Assembly: GCF_023273875.1 (NCBI RefSeq)
Contig: NZ_CP096882.1
Location: forward strand, 3,162,001-3,226,000
From: Pseudarthrobacter sp. SSS035
Lineage (GTDB): Bacteria; Actinomycetota; Actinomycetes; Actinomycetales; Micrococcaceae
Reading direction: 5' to 3'
Length of the DNA: 64,000 bases
How positions within the stretch are numbered: the stretch's first letter is position 1; each line of letters opens with the position of its first letter. The notes under the pieces are model-generated. The model saw only the letters and a list, made by a program, of their open reading frames with translations. It was not told the DNA's origin and made no database searches. Below are positions 32,146 to 40,593 of the stretch, piece after piece. The translations under genes and the position numbers were made by a program.

Positions 32146-33830
32146 GGTTTTGTGCCGCGCTTGCTCCCCGCACGCCTGGCCAGGGCGCCGGCGGTCAGTG
32201 GCGGGACGAGGACCAGAAGGCCCACGAGGCCGCCGATGATCAGCAGGAGGTTCTGCGGTTGGCCCCAGCCGCGGCTGGACGCCAGCGTGGTGGTGACGGG
32301 CGTCAGCGGCCCGGCGACGCCGACGGCGGTCCCGGCCGCAACGGCTGTGCAGGTGCCGCTGTCGGGGTCACAGGCTGCCGCTTCGCTGGCCGGATCGACG
32401 GCGGCCGCTCCGGCGTCGGCCAGGTCAGTCACTTCGGCGGTGCCAGCCGGAACTTCGGCTCCTGCTGCGGCCGGGGCCCCTGCCGGGCCCTGGTTGACGG
32501 CTGCGTCGGCACCGCGCCAGGGTACCTGGCAGGCAGCGTCGCAGGCCTTGTCGAACGGTGCGCTCCGCACGAGTTGGTTGGCCGAAGGTGAGTCGCCCGG
32601 CTTGAACGTGGGGTTGTTGCAGGCGGGCGCCGAACCGCCGGACACACTGTCGCGGGTCTGGTCCATCTTGCGGATGGTGTCCTGGTCCACGCCCGGTATC
32701 TTGCGGATCTGTTCCATCCCGGCGAGGACCAGGTTCATGGGCAGCGGCGAGTATCCGAGTTGGCCCATGGGGCGCTGGCCCTCGCACAGGGCGTAGTTCG
32801 CGAAGAAGCCCAGGGTGGCTCCCTGCGCCGGGTTCAGGGCATTGGTGGCCTGGGTCGGGACGATCATGTACGAGTACGCCGACATGGGATACGTGCGGGG
32901 GTCCTTGTAGCCGTACACCTTGGAGAGGTCCTGGGACAGGTAGTTCGCGGACCCCTTGTCCTGGTTGATGCTCGCCTGGGTCAGCGCCACCGCCACGGCG
33001 TGCTCCGTGGGCAGCGTGTAGAAGCCGGCAGCGTTCTTGACCTGTGCCACCGGGAAGCCGATGCCCTGGGCGTAGGAGTACTCGTCGTAGTTGATGGTGA
33101 ACTGGTTGTTCGCAGAGTACGTGGTGACGCCCTGGGACCCGTTCTGGGCGACGAAGTTCTTGAGCCCCTGGGTGGGGTAGAAGGACGTGGCGTGCTGCGG
33201 ATCGCAGCCGGTGACGGCGCACAGCTTGGCGTAGTCGGCAGGGTACTGGCGCAGCAGCCAGAGCGTGAACTGGGCCGTGGCGCCGGAGCCGTCGGAGCGG
33301 ACCACCACGTTGATGGTGGCGTCCGGCAGGGCAACGCTGGGGTTGTCGGCGGTGATGATCGGATCGTTCCAGCGGGTGACCTGGCCGGTGAAGATCTTGG
33401 CGATGGCCGGCTGCGAGAGTTTGAGGCTGGTCATCCGTGAGCTGCCGGCCTTCAGGTTGTACATAAAGGCGGTACCGCCGGCCACCACGGGCAGCATGCC
33501 GTAGGCGAAGCCGGGCATGCTGTTGTCGCGCGGGTCGGCGGTGTCCCCGGTGTAGGGGATTTCCGAGACGGCGAACTGCTTCATCTGGTCGGCGAATTCC
33601 TTGCGCCCCGTGGAGGAACCCTTGTTCTCGTAGTCCACGGTCACGCCCTGGGCGCCGACCCGTGCAATCCAGTCCTGCAGCGCGTTGCCCGCCCAGGAAG
33701 ATCCGGAGCCGCCGATGCGCAGGTAGTTGGCCGCCTGGGCAGGCGCCAGGCCAGCCAGCACCATACCGAGTGACAGCAGGATTCCCAGGACCGCCGGAAC
33801 GGTCCGTCGCTTGGAAAGGGGGCGGATCAT
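32142..33830 (-). CDS. pstS: Membrane-anchored phosphate-binding protein PstS-like
   Basis: About 562 residues, far longer than usual PstS (~370). Signal peptide 1-33 (ends APAQA). The phosphate-binding segments GSGSS (41-45), GSSTGRKEF (71-79) and RSDGSGAT (178-185) are present, with QFTINYDEYSYAQGIGFPVAQVKNA further on. After the binding domain comes a ~100-residue Ala/Pro-rich stalk with Cys pairs, then one membrane segment (NLLLIIGGLVGLLVLVPPL) and a basic tail. There is no LPXTG, so it is tethered by the membrane segment. It overlaps pstA and the sortase-like gene by four bases each. Confidence 0.9.
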   Translation of the reverse strand: MIRPLSKRRTVPAVLGILLSLGMVLAGLAPAQAANYLRIGGSGSSWAGNALQDWIARVGAQGVTVDYENKGSSTGRKEFADQMKQFAVSEIPYTGDTADPRDNSMPGFAYGMLPVVAGGTAFMYNLKAGSSRMTSLKLSQPAIAKIFTGQVTRWNDPIITADNPSVALPDATINVVVRSDGSGATAQFTLWLLRQYPADYAKLCAVTGCDPQHATSFYPTQGLKNFVAQNGSQGVTTYSANNQFTINYDEYSYAQGIGFPVAQVKNAAGFYTLPTEHAVAVALTQASINQDKGSANYLSQDLSKVYGYKDPRTYPMSAYSYMIVPTQATNALNPAQGATLGFFANYALCEGQRPMGQLGYSPLPMNLVLAGMEQIRKIPGVDQDTIRKMDQTRDSVSGGSAPACNNPTFKPGDSPSANQLVRSAPFDKACDAACQVPWRGADAAVNQGPAGAPAAAGAEVPAGTAEVTDLADAGAAAVDPASEAAACDPDSGTCTAVAAGTAVGVAGPLTPVTTTLASSRGWGQPQNLLLIIGGLVGLLVLVPPLTAGALARRAGSKRGTKP

Positions 33831-35107
33831 GGTTTCTCCTGCATGTTGTCGGTAGGTGCTGCGCCCAGGCTCGCCAGCAGTTGGGCGTGGTTGCGTTCAA
33901 TGCGGGGCAGGTCGCGCCGGGACCTGGCGGCCGCGCGCCGTGCCTGGGCCTGTGTCTGCTTGCCGGCGTCCTGGCCGCCGATGATGCGGGCGATGATGAA
34001 CAACACCAGGACCACGAACAGCAGGAACGCCGCGGTGGCGAAGCCGCGAGCCACCATCTCCGGCACCGGGGAGCGGACGTAGTCCAGGGCAGCCAGCGGA
34101 AGCGGTGTCTGCGGACCCGAGAACGGATTGGCATTCATCACGCCGGTAAAGCCGGACGTCAGCAGGACCGGGGCGGTCTCCCCGATGCCGTGGGCAGTGG
34201 CCAGGATGACGCCGGTGGTCAGGCCGGAGCGGACTGTGGGCAGCACAATGTGCCACACCACGCGCCATTGGCCGGCGCCCAGGGCCAGGCCTGCCTCGCG
34301 CAGGTTTCCGGGCACCAGCCGGAGGACGACGTCGGCCGAACGGATCATGATCGGCAGCATCAGGACGGTGATGGCCAGCGAAGCGGCAAAACCATTGGTC
34401 TGATGCGTGATGGCCATAACCACCGCCGCGTAGATGAACAGGCCCGCCACAACGGACGGCAACGCCGTCATTGCTTCCACGACTGTGCGCACGATGCGGG
34501 CCAGGCGCCCGCCCACCTCGTTGAGGAATACCGCCGTCGTCATTCCCAGCGGAATGGTGATGGCCAGGGCGATGCCGATCTGTTCCAGCGTTCCCACCAG
34601 GGCATGCAGCACGCCGCCCTGGTCCAGGCCGGACAGGGGCCCGGCGCCGGTCATGTCGGTGGTGAAGAAGTTGAGGTGGAACAGCGCTTCCTGGCCGCGG
34701 GCGAACGTGAACATGACCACCAGGCCAAGGGTGCCGGCGACGGCGGCGCCCGCCGAGCTGAGCAGGACCGTCACCAGTCCGTTGCGGACTGCCGGGGCCG
34801 GCTGCCGCAGGTGTGTCAGGGCGGTGTACAACAGCAGGAACCATAGGTAGGAGACGATGAACAGCCAGCCCAGGGGGATCAGTCCCAGGGCAACGGTCAG
34901 CAAGAGTCCCATGGCCAGCCCGCCGGCGGCCGCGCCGGCCATCGACAGGACGTGGTTGCGCCCAACGCCAAGCCGTACCCGGACTTCGTCCGGGGCGCCC
35001 GGAGTGTTGGGCAGCTGCGGAAGCTCAGTGGCCGGGCGACGTGGCCCGGGATCGGCAGGCAGATCGGTCACTTCGAAGGTGGCGGGTCCGTCGTCGGTGG
35101 TAGTCAT
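33827..35107 (-). CDS. pstA: Phosphate ABC transporter permease PstA
   Basis: About 426 residues, longer than the usual ~290. The first ~55 residues are cytoplasmic and Pro-rich; membrane segments begin near residue 56. The inner-membrane permease core is clear: GTLEQIGIALAITIPLGMTTAVFLNEV, MTALPSVVAGLFIY, and the EAA loop LREAGLALGAGQWRVVWHIVLPTVRSGLTTGVILATAHGIGETAPVL. A ~45-residue basic C-terminal tail (RRAAARSRRDLPRIERNHAQ) follows. It pairs with PstC and is coupled to pstS by a four-base overlap. Confidence 0.92.
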   Translation of the reverse strand: MTTTDDGPATFEVTDLPADPGPRRPATELPQLPNTPGAPDEVRVRLGVGRNHVLSMAGAAAGGLAMGLLLTVALGLIPLGWLFIVSYLWFLLLYTALTHLRQPAPAVRNGLVTVLLSSAGAAVAGTLGLVVMFTFARGQEALFHLNFFTTDMTGAGPLSGLDQGGVLHALVGTLEQIGIALAITIPLGMTTAVFLNEVGGRLARIVRTVVEAMTALPSVVAGLFIYAAVVMAITHQTNGFAASLAITVLMLPIMIRSADVVLRLVPGNLREAGLALGAGQWRVVWHIVLPTVRSGLTTGVILATAHGIGETAPVLLTSGFTGVMNANPFSGPQTPLPLAALDYVRSPVPEMVARGFATAAFLLFVVLVLFIIARIIGGQDAGKQTQAQARRAAARSRRDLPRIERNHAQLLASLGAAPTDNMQEKP

Positions 35108-35109
35108 GG

Positions 35110-36129
35110 TCAGCCCTCGCTTTCTGCGCCGGACCGGGACCTCGCCATGATGGCTGAGGCCGTGATGTTGACCAGCATGGTGATCACGAACAGCGTCAGT
35201 CCCGCGGCCATCAGCGCGCTCATCGCAGATTCGTTGGATTCGGAGTACTTCAGGGCAATCATGGCGGCGATCGAGTTGGCGCCCTTTTCCAGTACATGGA
35301 AATTGATGGCATAGACCGGGCTGATGATCAGGTAGATGGCGATGGTTTCGCCGAGCGCCCGTCCCAGCCCGAGCATGGTGCCGCCGATGATGCCGCCGCG
35401 TCCGAAGGGCAGCACCACGGTCCGGATCATGCCCAGCCGGGTGGCGCCCAGGGCGTAGGCGCCCTCACGCTCACCCGTTGGTGCACGCCGGAAGGACTCC
35501 GTCATGATGGAGGTCTGGATGGGGACGATCATCATGGCCACCACCAGACCGGCGATGAAGGCGGAGGCCGTGAACGGCACGGTGTCCCGGAGCGGACTGC
35601 CCGGATCAACGCCGTCCACCTGCAGGAACGGTATCCAGCCGAACCACGTGGACAGCCACTTGCTGAAGTCCACCACGTTGGGCTGCAGCATGTAGGCGCC
35701 CCACAGGCCGAAGACCACCGACGGCACGGCGGCCAGGAGGTCAATCAGGCTGGTCAGTGCCTTCTGCATCCAGCCGGTGGCGACTTCGGTGATGAACAGT
35801 GCCGTCCCCAGGGCCAGCGGCATGGCGATGGCCAAGGCAACCGTGGCGATCTGCACGGTGCCCCACAGAACAGCGGCGATGCCGAAGTCGTTGGTTTCCG
35901 GCGCCCAGTTCTGGGTGGTCAGGAATTTTCCCAGCCCCACCTCGCTGATGGCGCCGACGCCGTTGCCGGCCAGGAAGAGGCCCACCAGGACCATGATGGC
36001 CAGGACGATTCCGCCGCCGATCCGGGTGACGGTCCGGAACAGGTAGTCCTGTTGTTCCAGCTGCTGGTGGAGGGTGCGGGGAGTGTCCTGCGCTTCATCG
36101 GCGCGGGAACGGGGCAGTACCGTGCTCAT
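35110..36129 (-). CDS. pstC: Phosphate ABC transporter permease PstC
   Basis: About 339 residues with about six membrane segments. PstC hallmarks: ATVALAIAMPLALGTALFITEV, LLAAVPSVVFGLWGAYML, and the EAA motif EGAYALGATRLGMIRTVVLPFGRGGIIGGTMLGLGRALGETIA. The start overlaps the upstream 925-residue gene by four bases (ATGA); only two bases separate its stop from pstA. With PstA it forms the phosphate channel. Confidence 0.93.
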   Translation of the reverse strand: MSTVLPRSRADEAQDTPRTLHQQLEQQDYLFRTVTRIGGGIVLAIMVLVGLFLAGNGVGAISEVGLGKFLTTQNWAPETNDFGIAAVLWGTVQIATVALAIAMPLALGTALFITEVATGWMQKALTSLIDLLAAVPSVVFGLWGAYMLQPNVVDFSKWLSTWFGWIPFLQVDGVDPGSPLRDTVPFTASAFIAGLVVAMMIVPIQTSIMTESFRRAPTGEREGAYALGATRLGMIRTVVLPFGRGGIIGGTMLGLGRALGETIAIYLIISPVYAINFHVLEKGANSIAAMIALKYSESNESAMSALMAAGLTLFVITMLVNITASAIMARSRSGAESEG

Positions 36130-38903
36130 CGACGCCGCCCCCGTGCCAGCAGCGGCGCGGCGGCAGCGCTTGCCAATGCTGCCACGAGTCCGATCACCAG
36201 CGTGTACTGGGGCCAGGCGCTGCTGGTGGCCGCGGTCCGGCTGGGCACCGCAGCGGCGGCCGCGGGGGCAGCCGCAGGTGCTGCCGCCGGGACGACTTCT
36301 GCTGCGGCAGCGGCCGGTGCGGCCGGTGCCAGGACTGCGGGCACCACGTTTTCACCGGACACGGACTCCATCGGCATCAGGTCGGTGGTGGCGGCCGCGG
36401 CTTGCTGCGGCCCTTGGATTCCCTGCAGGGTCTGGATGCCGGCGGCGGCCAACTGCAGCAGCGCCGGTGTGAGTGGCGCGTAGCCAGGTGGCAGCATCCC
36501 GCTCCTGAAGCCGGTCTTCTGGCCTTCGGTGCTGATGTACGAGAAAAGCTGGGCGAACGTTGCGGCCTGGGTCTGGCTGACCGAGGCAAGGTTCACCACG
36601 CCGTAGATCGGCAGGGTCAGCGGATACGCGGTGGTGTAGTCCGGGACACTGGCAGGCTGCATGGCGCCGGGGGTACCGGTGGGTTCGAACTGGCTGGCTG
36701 CTGCCTGCAGGCTGCTGGCCGTGGCGCCAATGCACTGTGAGCCGCTGACGTTGCACAGCTGCGCGGTGGGCAGCTGGAACTTCGCTGCCGAGGCCGCGTC
36801 CGTAATGGACAGGACGCTGCGGCTGCCGTAGCCCTGACGCGCCACGGATTTGTACGCGGGCGGGCTGCAGTCGGCGCACCAGGACGTGGTGGACGCCGGC
36901 TGGGCGCGCACGGTGTTCTGGGCCGCCGCGGCCATGTCCTGGACGCGGGAATACTGGTCGCCTACGGTCAGGGCCGGCTCGGCGATGGAACCGTCGCCGG
37001 CCATAACGGCCTGCTTCTGCGCCCAGTAGACCTGCGGGTACGCCGCCCCTTCGGAGGGGTAGGACTGGCGGGCGTACGTGAACCCGTCAGGAGTTTTGGT
37101 CTCGGCGACCTTCCGGGCGGCCTGCTGGTCCAGTTCGGTGGCCTTTTCCTGGCATTCGCTGTAGGTCCGCGTCGAGTAGAACGGGTTGATGGTCATGCCG
37201 GACGGATCCGGGCAACCGTTCAGGAAGGCCCGGGAATCCTTGTCGTTGAGCAGCCAGTCCCAGACAGCGGACGCGGCATCGGAGCGCAGGCCCTCCACCA
37301 CGGGTGGGCTGAGGTTGCCGGACGAACCCAGGCCCTTCGGGTTCAGGGCCCTGAACTCCGGATCATTCTGGATGGAATACGTCATAGGCTGGCCATAGGC
37401 CGTGGTGCCGGGCTTCGTGAAGGGGGCCTCAACGGCGGAAGCCGGGGCAGTGTGCTGCACGTAGCTCTGCGTGAGCAGCTTGGCCAGCAGCCTGGCATTG
37501 AGTTTCAGGTCGCGCACCAGACCGGCGCTGCGTGCCTTGTCGGCCTCCCACTCTGCCTTGTCCTGGTAACCGCAGTCGGCCAGGGTGTATTGCGTGAACG
37601 CTGCCGTGCAGGCATTGTCAATGGTCATGGCGACGACCACCCCGGCCAGCGCCGTCGGCACATAGAGGGCGTTGAGGTCACCGGCGGCGGGGCGGGTGAT
37701 GAAAGCGAGGGTGTCGGGCTGCTGCAGCTGCGTGCGGGCCTGCAGGTCAGCCAGCGGTGAGAAGCCCAGCGTGAACTTCTTCGTGTCGCACACGGCGGGA
37801 ATCCAGGATTTCATCGCCGCGCTGAGGGCTTCGGAGCCGACGCTGAGGGTTGCCGCCTGATCGGTGGGGCAAACTGCCGCGACGTCCTGGAAGTAGAGCG
37901 GGACCTGCAGGCGCATCGCCCACAGGCTGGGGGCCAGCGGTCCGGCCGGCAGAATGGCGTCCATCGCGGCTGTCCGCGGTACGGCAACCAGCCAGCATTT
38001 GGCCACGCTGGGTGCATCCGGGCGGTAGCCGCAGCCCATTCCGGAGGCTTCTGCGCCGCTCTGAACCTCGAAGGTGCGCGAGCCTGCGCCCTGTTCGGAG
38101 GACATAAAGCGGGAGAACTCGTTGGTGCTGGTCCGGCTGAAGAAGGGGTTGCGGTATTCGCTGAGGTTGAACCCGTCCGTGATCCGCGTTTGTTCACCGG
38201 TGACAGCCTGGAAGGGGGCCGGAAGGTTCATGGTGGGGGAGGAGGGATCCTGGGATTCCCAGTCCCCGCCGCGGACCAGGGGATCGTTGAGCAGTGAACG
38301 CTGGTGGGCCGTGCTGGAGATATCGCCGTCCAGTCCGGTCGCGCCGAACTGGCAGGTGGAGGGGTCGGGCTCGGTGGCCGCGGGGTCAGGCTTGTTGTCC
38401 GTGCCCGGTTTGCCCCAGCACTGGAACACCTGCAGATAGGACGTGCTGGCACCGTTGCTGCCGGCGGCGGGATCCGCTCCGGTGAAGCTGACGGTCACTG
38501 ACTGGTTCTGCAGGTTCCTGGTCTGGGAGACGCTCACGGACAGGCCGCCCAGCCCGTTGCCCGGGCCGAAGGCACGGGTCGCTGAATCGCGCAGCCGCTG
38601 ATCGACGTCGTCGTACGTCTTCCCGGCAGTGTGCGGCAGCTGCTGCTGGTTTCCGCGGTGAACCGTGCTCTCGGGGGCATTGTCAGTGTTGGCCCACGTG
38701 ACGGTCGCCGCGGTGTCGCTGACCATGGAGCCGCGCGGCCCCCAGTCGGAGCCCGGAAGGGTCTGATCTGCCGAGCTGGGCGGAAGGGAGACCAGCAGGA
38801 GGGCGCCCACAGCGGCCGCAGCGGCCAAAGGGGAAGCCCACCGCACGCCGTGTCGCTGTCGGGGCCTGGCGCCGGCCTGTCGGGTATTCCATGGAAGCGG
38901 CAT
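36126..38903 (-). CDS. Large secreted membrane-anchored PstS-like protein
   Basis: About 925 residues. A signal peptide lies at ~20-45 (ending PSSAD). The long ectodomain has pairs of Cys and no known enzyme motif. Its C-terminal third contains TAYPLTLPIYGVVNLASVSQTQAATFAQLFSYISTEGQ and MLPPGYAPLTPALL, which resembles the end of actinobacterial PstS-like proteins. An Ala/Pro/Val-rich linker (~850-893) leads to one membrane segment (YTLVIGLVAALASAAAAPLLA) and an RGRRR tail. First gene of the coupled operon, overlapping pstC. The size suggests an expanded or duplicated binding protein that reaches through the wall. Function inferred. Confidence 0.8.
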   Translation of the reverse strand: MPLPWNTRQAGARPRQRHGVRWASPLAAAAAVGALLLVSLPPSSADQTLPGSDWGPRGSMVSDTAATVTWANTDNAPESTVHRGNQQQLPHTAGKTYDDVDQRLRDSATRAFGPGNGLGGLSVSVSQTRNLQNQSVTVSFTGADPAAGSNGASTSYLQVFQCWGKPGTDNKPDPAATEPDPSTCQFGATGLDGDISSTAHQRSLLNDPLVRGGDWESQDPSSPTMNLPAPFQAVTGEQTRITDGFNLSEYRNPFFSRTSTNEFSRFMSSEQGAGSRTFEVQSGAEASGMGCGYRPDAPSVAKCWLVAVPRTAAMDAILPAGPLAPSLWAMRLQVPLYFQDVAAVCPTDQAATLSVGSEALSAAMKSWIPAVCDTKKFTLGFSPLADLQARTQLQQPDTLAFITRPAAGDLNALYVPTALAGVVVAMTIDNACTAAFTQYTLADCGYQDKAEWEADKARSAGLVRDLKLNARLLAKLLTQSYVQHTAPASAVEAPFTKPGTTAYGQPMTYSIQNDPEFRALNPKGLGSSGNLSPPVVEGLRSDAASAVWDWLLNDKDSRAFLNGCPDPSGMTINPFYSTRTYSECQEKATELDQQAARKVAETKTPDGFTYARQSYPSEGAAYPQVYWAQKQAVMAGDGSIAEPALTVGDQYSRVQDMAAAAQNTVRAQPASTTSWCADCSPPAYKSVARQGYGSRSVLSITDAASAAKFQLPTAQLCNVSGSQCIGATASSLQAAASQFEPTGTPGAMQPASVPDYTTAYPLTLPIYGVVNLASVSQTQAATFAQLFSYISTEGQKTGFRSGMLPPGYAPLTPALLQLAAAGIQTLQGIQGPQQAAAATTDLMPMESVSGENVVPAVLAPAAPAAAAAEVVPAAAPAAAPAAAAAVPSRTAATSSAWPQYTLVIGLVAALASAAAAPLLARGRRR

Positions 38904-39094
38904 GAATTCTTTCTTTTCAATATTCCGGGTCGGTCATCAAACCTGCGGGCCGATTGTTCAGACCTGTCAGTGGAAGGTCCAGCCGGGTGGCAGCGGAAGC
39001 TGCTGGACTATTATTTCCCTAAACCGTCCCGGATCCTCTGTGGCCTGACTAAGGAGGGATTTCCGGGAGGTGAACAAAAGGAATTGGCGTTGAA

Positions 39095-39132
39095 AGCGAA
39101 ATTGCCCGGACCCCAGCGGGATCCGGGCAATT
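39095..39132 (-). terminator. Intrinsic terminator of the surface protein gene
   Basis: Perfect 11-base arms AATTGCCCGGA (39100-39110) and TCCGGGCAATT (39122-39132) lie just downstream of the stop at 39142 on the minus strand, followed by a short CGCTTTC. It separates the surface protein transcript from the pst-like operon, whose promoter should lie in 38904-39095; I see no clear -35/-10 pair there. Confidence 0.65.
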
Positions 39133-39141
39133 CCTGGTGAA

Positions 39142-40383
39142 TCAGGCGCGGGTGGCCTTGCGGCGCCGGGAAATGTAGATCCCGCCGCCTACACCCATGA
39201 GGGTCAGTCCGCCAATGACCATGGCGGCCAGCCCCGCAGTGCTGGCCGGGTTGGCCGCGGCAGCGCCGAACCAGTTGGTGTCAGCGAGGAACGGAGCGTT
39301 GGATCCGGCGGTCACGGTCAGGCCGGTGACCTCGAACGTTGCGCCGGCTGCACCCTTGAGGATCAGGGTGTGCGTTCCGGCCGGCAGGCCTGCGGGAACG
39401 GTGAAGGCGTAGCTGACGGAACCGTCGGGGTTTGCCACAGCGGTTTCGGCCAGGACAACCGGCTCGGAGTGGATCTCACCGGAGACCGTCTCACCGGCCA
39501 CGAAAGTGCCGGCGGGGGCAGTGACCATGTGCTTCTGGCCTTCGACGAGTTCCTGACCGGCGGTCAGCGGCTGGACGCCTGAACCGCTGGTCGCCCGGCC
39601 CTTGCCGGTGGCCGGCAGATTTGCCGTTTCCGTTGCGCTCGCCGACGGCGTGGCCGACGGGGTCTCCGTGGCGGTCGGCGTCGGGGTGGCCGTTTCCGTC
39701 TCGGTGGGCGTGGCGCTGGGTGACGGCGTTGAGGTCTCCGTGGCAGTCGGCGTGGCGGTCGCCGTCGGGGTGGCCACCACCGGCTGGCTGATGGTCCAGT
39801 TCTTCGACGCGTCGGTGGTGAGCGTGGCCCACGACGCTACGGACTTGCCCGCGACCGGGTTGATCTTGGCGGTGGTGACGCTCTCGTTCGAGACGGTGCA
39901 GACGTAACCAATGCTGTACGTGTGGTTGGCCTGTACCACGGCTGTCATGTCAGCAATGGGTGCCTTGCTGCTGTTCACAAAACCGGATTCCAGCGTGTTG
40001 TCGTCAGCAATCGTGCCGTTGGCATTCAGGGACATCGCGTACTGGGGATCCTGCGTCAGGGGGTAGACCGTCTGCGCTTCCACGGTGCTGCTCAGCGCCG
40101 GCTGGATTTCCTGCCCGGGCTCGGAGATAAAGATCAGCGCGCCCTCGAGGATGTTGCCGGTGGTGGGGCAGACCATGTCGCTGTGCAGCTTCAGCACGGA
40201 CAGGCTCAGGGCGCTCCAGTTGCCGCTGGTCGGGTTGGCCGTGACGGTTCCTGCCGAGCCAGCCGGGAGGGCCGCGTTGGCAACAGCGATTCCACCGCCC
40301 AGCAGGAGGGCGGTTCCGGCAACGGCGGCCGTGGCGTTCAGGCCCCAGCGGGATTTCATTGTCGTGGCGTTAGCCATAATCAT
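39142..40383 (-). CDS. Surface protein with Thr/Pro-rich stalk, internal LPATG and C-terminal membrane anchor
   Basis: About 413 residues. Signal peptide to about residue 38 (AVANA). N-terminal domain ~39-200 with Cys pairs. Stalk ~205-255 of repeating PTATATPT/ETETATPTP units. LPATG is at 256-260. An Ig-like module follows (~265-360: TAPAGTFVAGETVSGEIHSEP, then SYAFTVPAGLPAGTHTLILKG), and a membrane segment (LAAMVIGGLTLMGVGGGIYI) with RRRKATRA end. In normal sortase substrates the membrane segment follows LPXTG at once; here over 120 residues separate them. ATGs at 40383 and 40377 are both possible. Candidate substrate of the class F sortase. Confidence 0.85.
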   Translation of the reverse strand: MIMANATTMKSRWGLNATAAVAGTALLLGGGIAVANAALPAGSAGTVTANPTSGNWSALSLSVLKLHSDMVCPTTGNILEGALIFISEPGQEIQPALSSTVEAQTVYPLTQDPQYAMSLNANGTIADDNTLESGFVNSSKAPIADMTAVVQANHTYSIGYVCTVSNESVTTAKINPVAGKSVASWATLTTDASKNWTISQPVVATPTATATPTATETSTPSPSATPTETETATPTPTATETPSATPSASATETANLPATGKGRATSGSGVQPLTAGQELVEGQKHMVTAPAGTFVAGETVSGEIHSEPVVLAETAVANPDGSVSYAFTVPAGLPAGTHTLILKGAAGATFEVTGLTVTAGSNAPFLADTNWFGAAAANPASTAGLAAMVIGGLTLMGVGGGIYISRRRKATRA

Positions 40384-40593
40384 TTCTTCTTTCTCAGGTA
40401 AACGTGTCTACTGCTGCGGTGTTGACCGGCGCCGGGAAATTAAATCCACCGGCCAACCAGCGAAAATCGCTGCGAAGAATTACCGATCAGTCTGGGTCAT
40501 CAGTCGAATTCTGCGCGCGTGGCAAAGTAAAGCAGGCCGGTACTGAAAGTAAATTCTTTATGAACGGAATTCAGGACCCGGCCGGAGGAATTG

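Noticed and set aside
39069..39075. Single GGTGAAC before the pst-like operon considered as a PHO box
   Set aside because: No second unit at 11-base spacing on either side, so it does not meet the repeat requirement.
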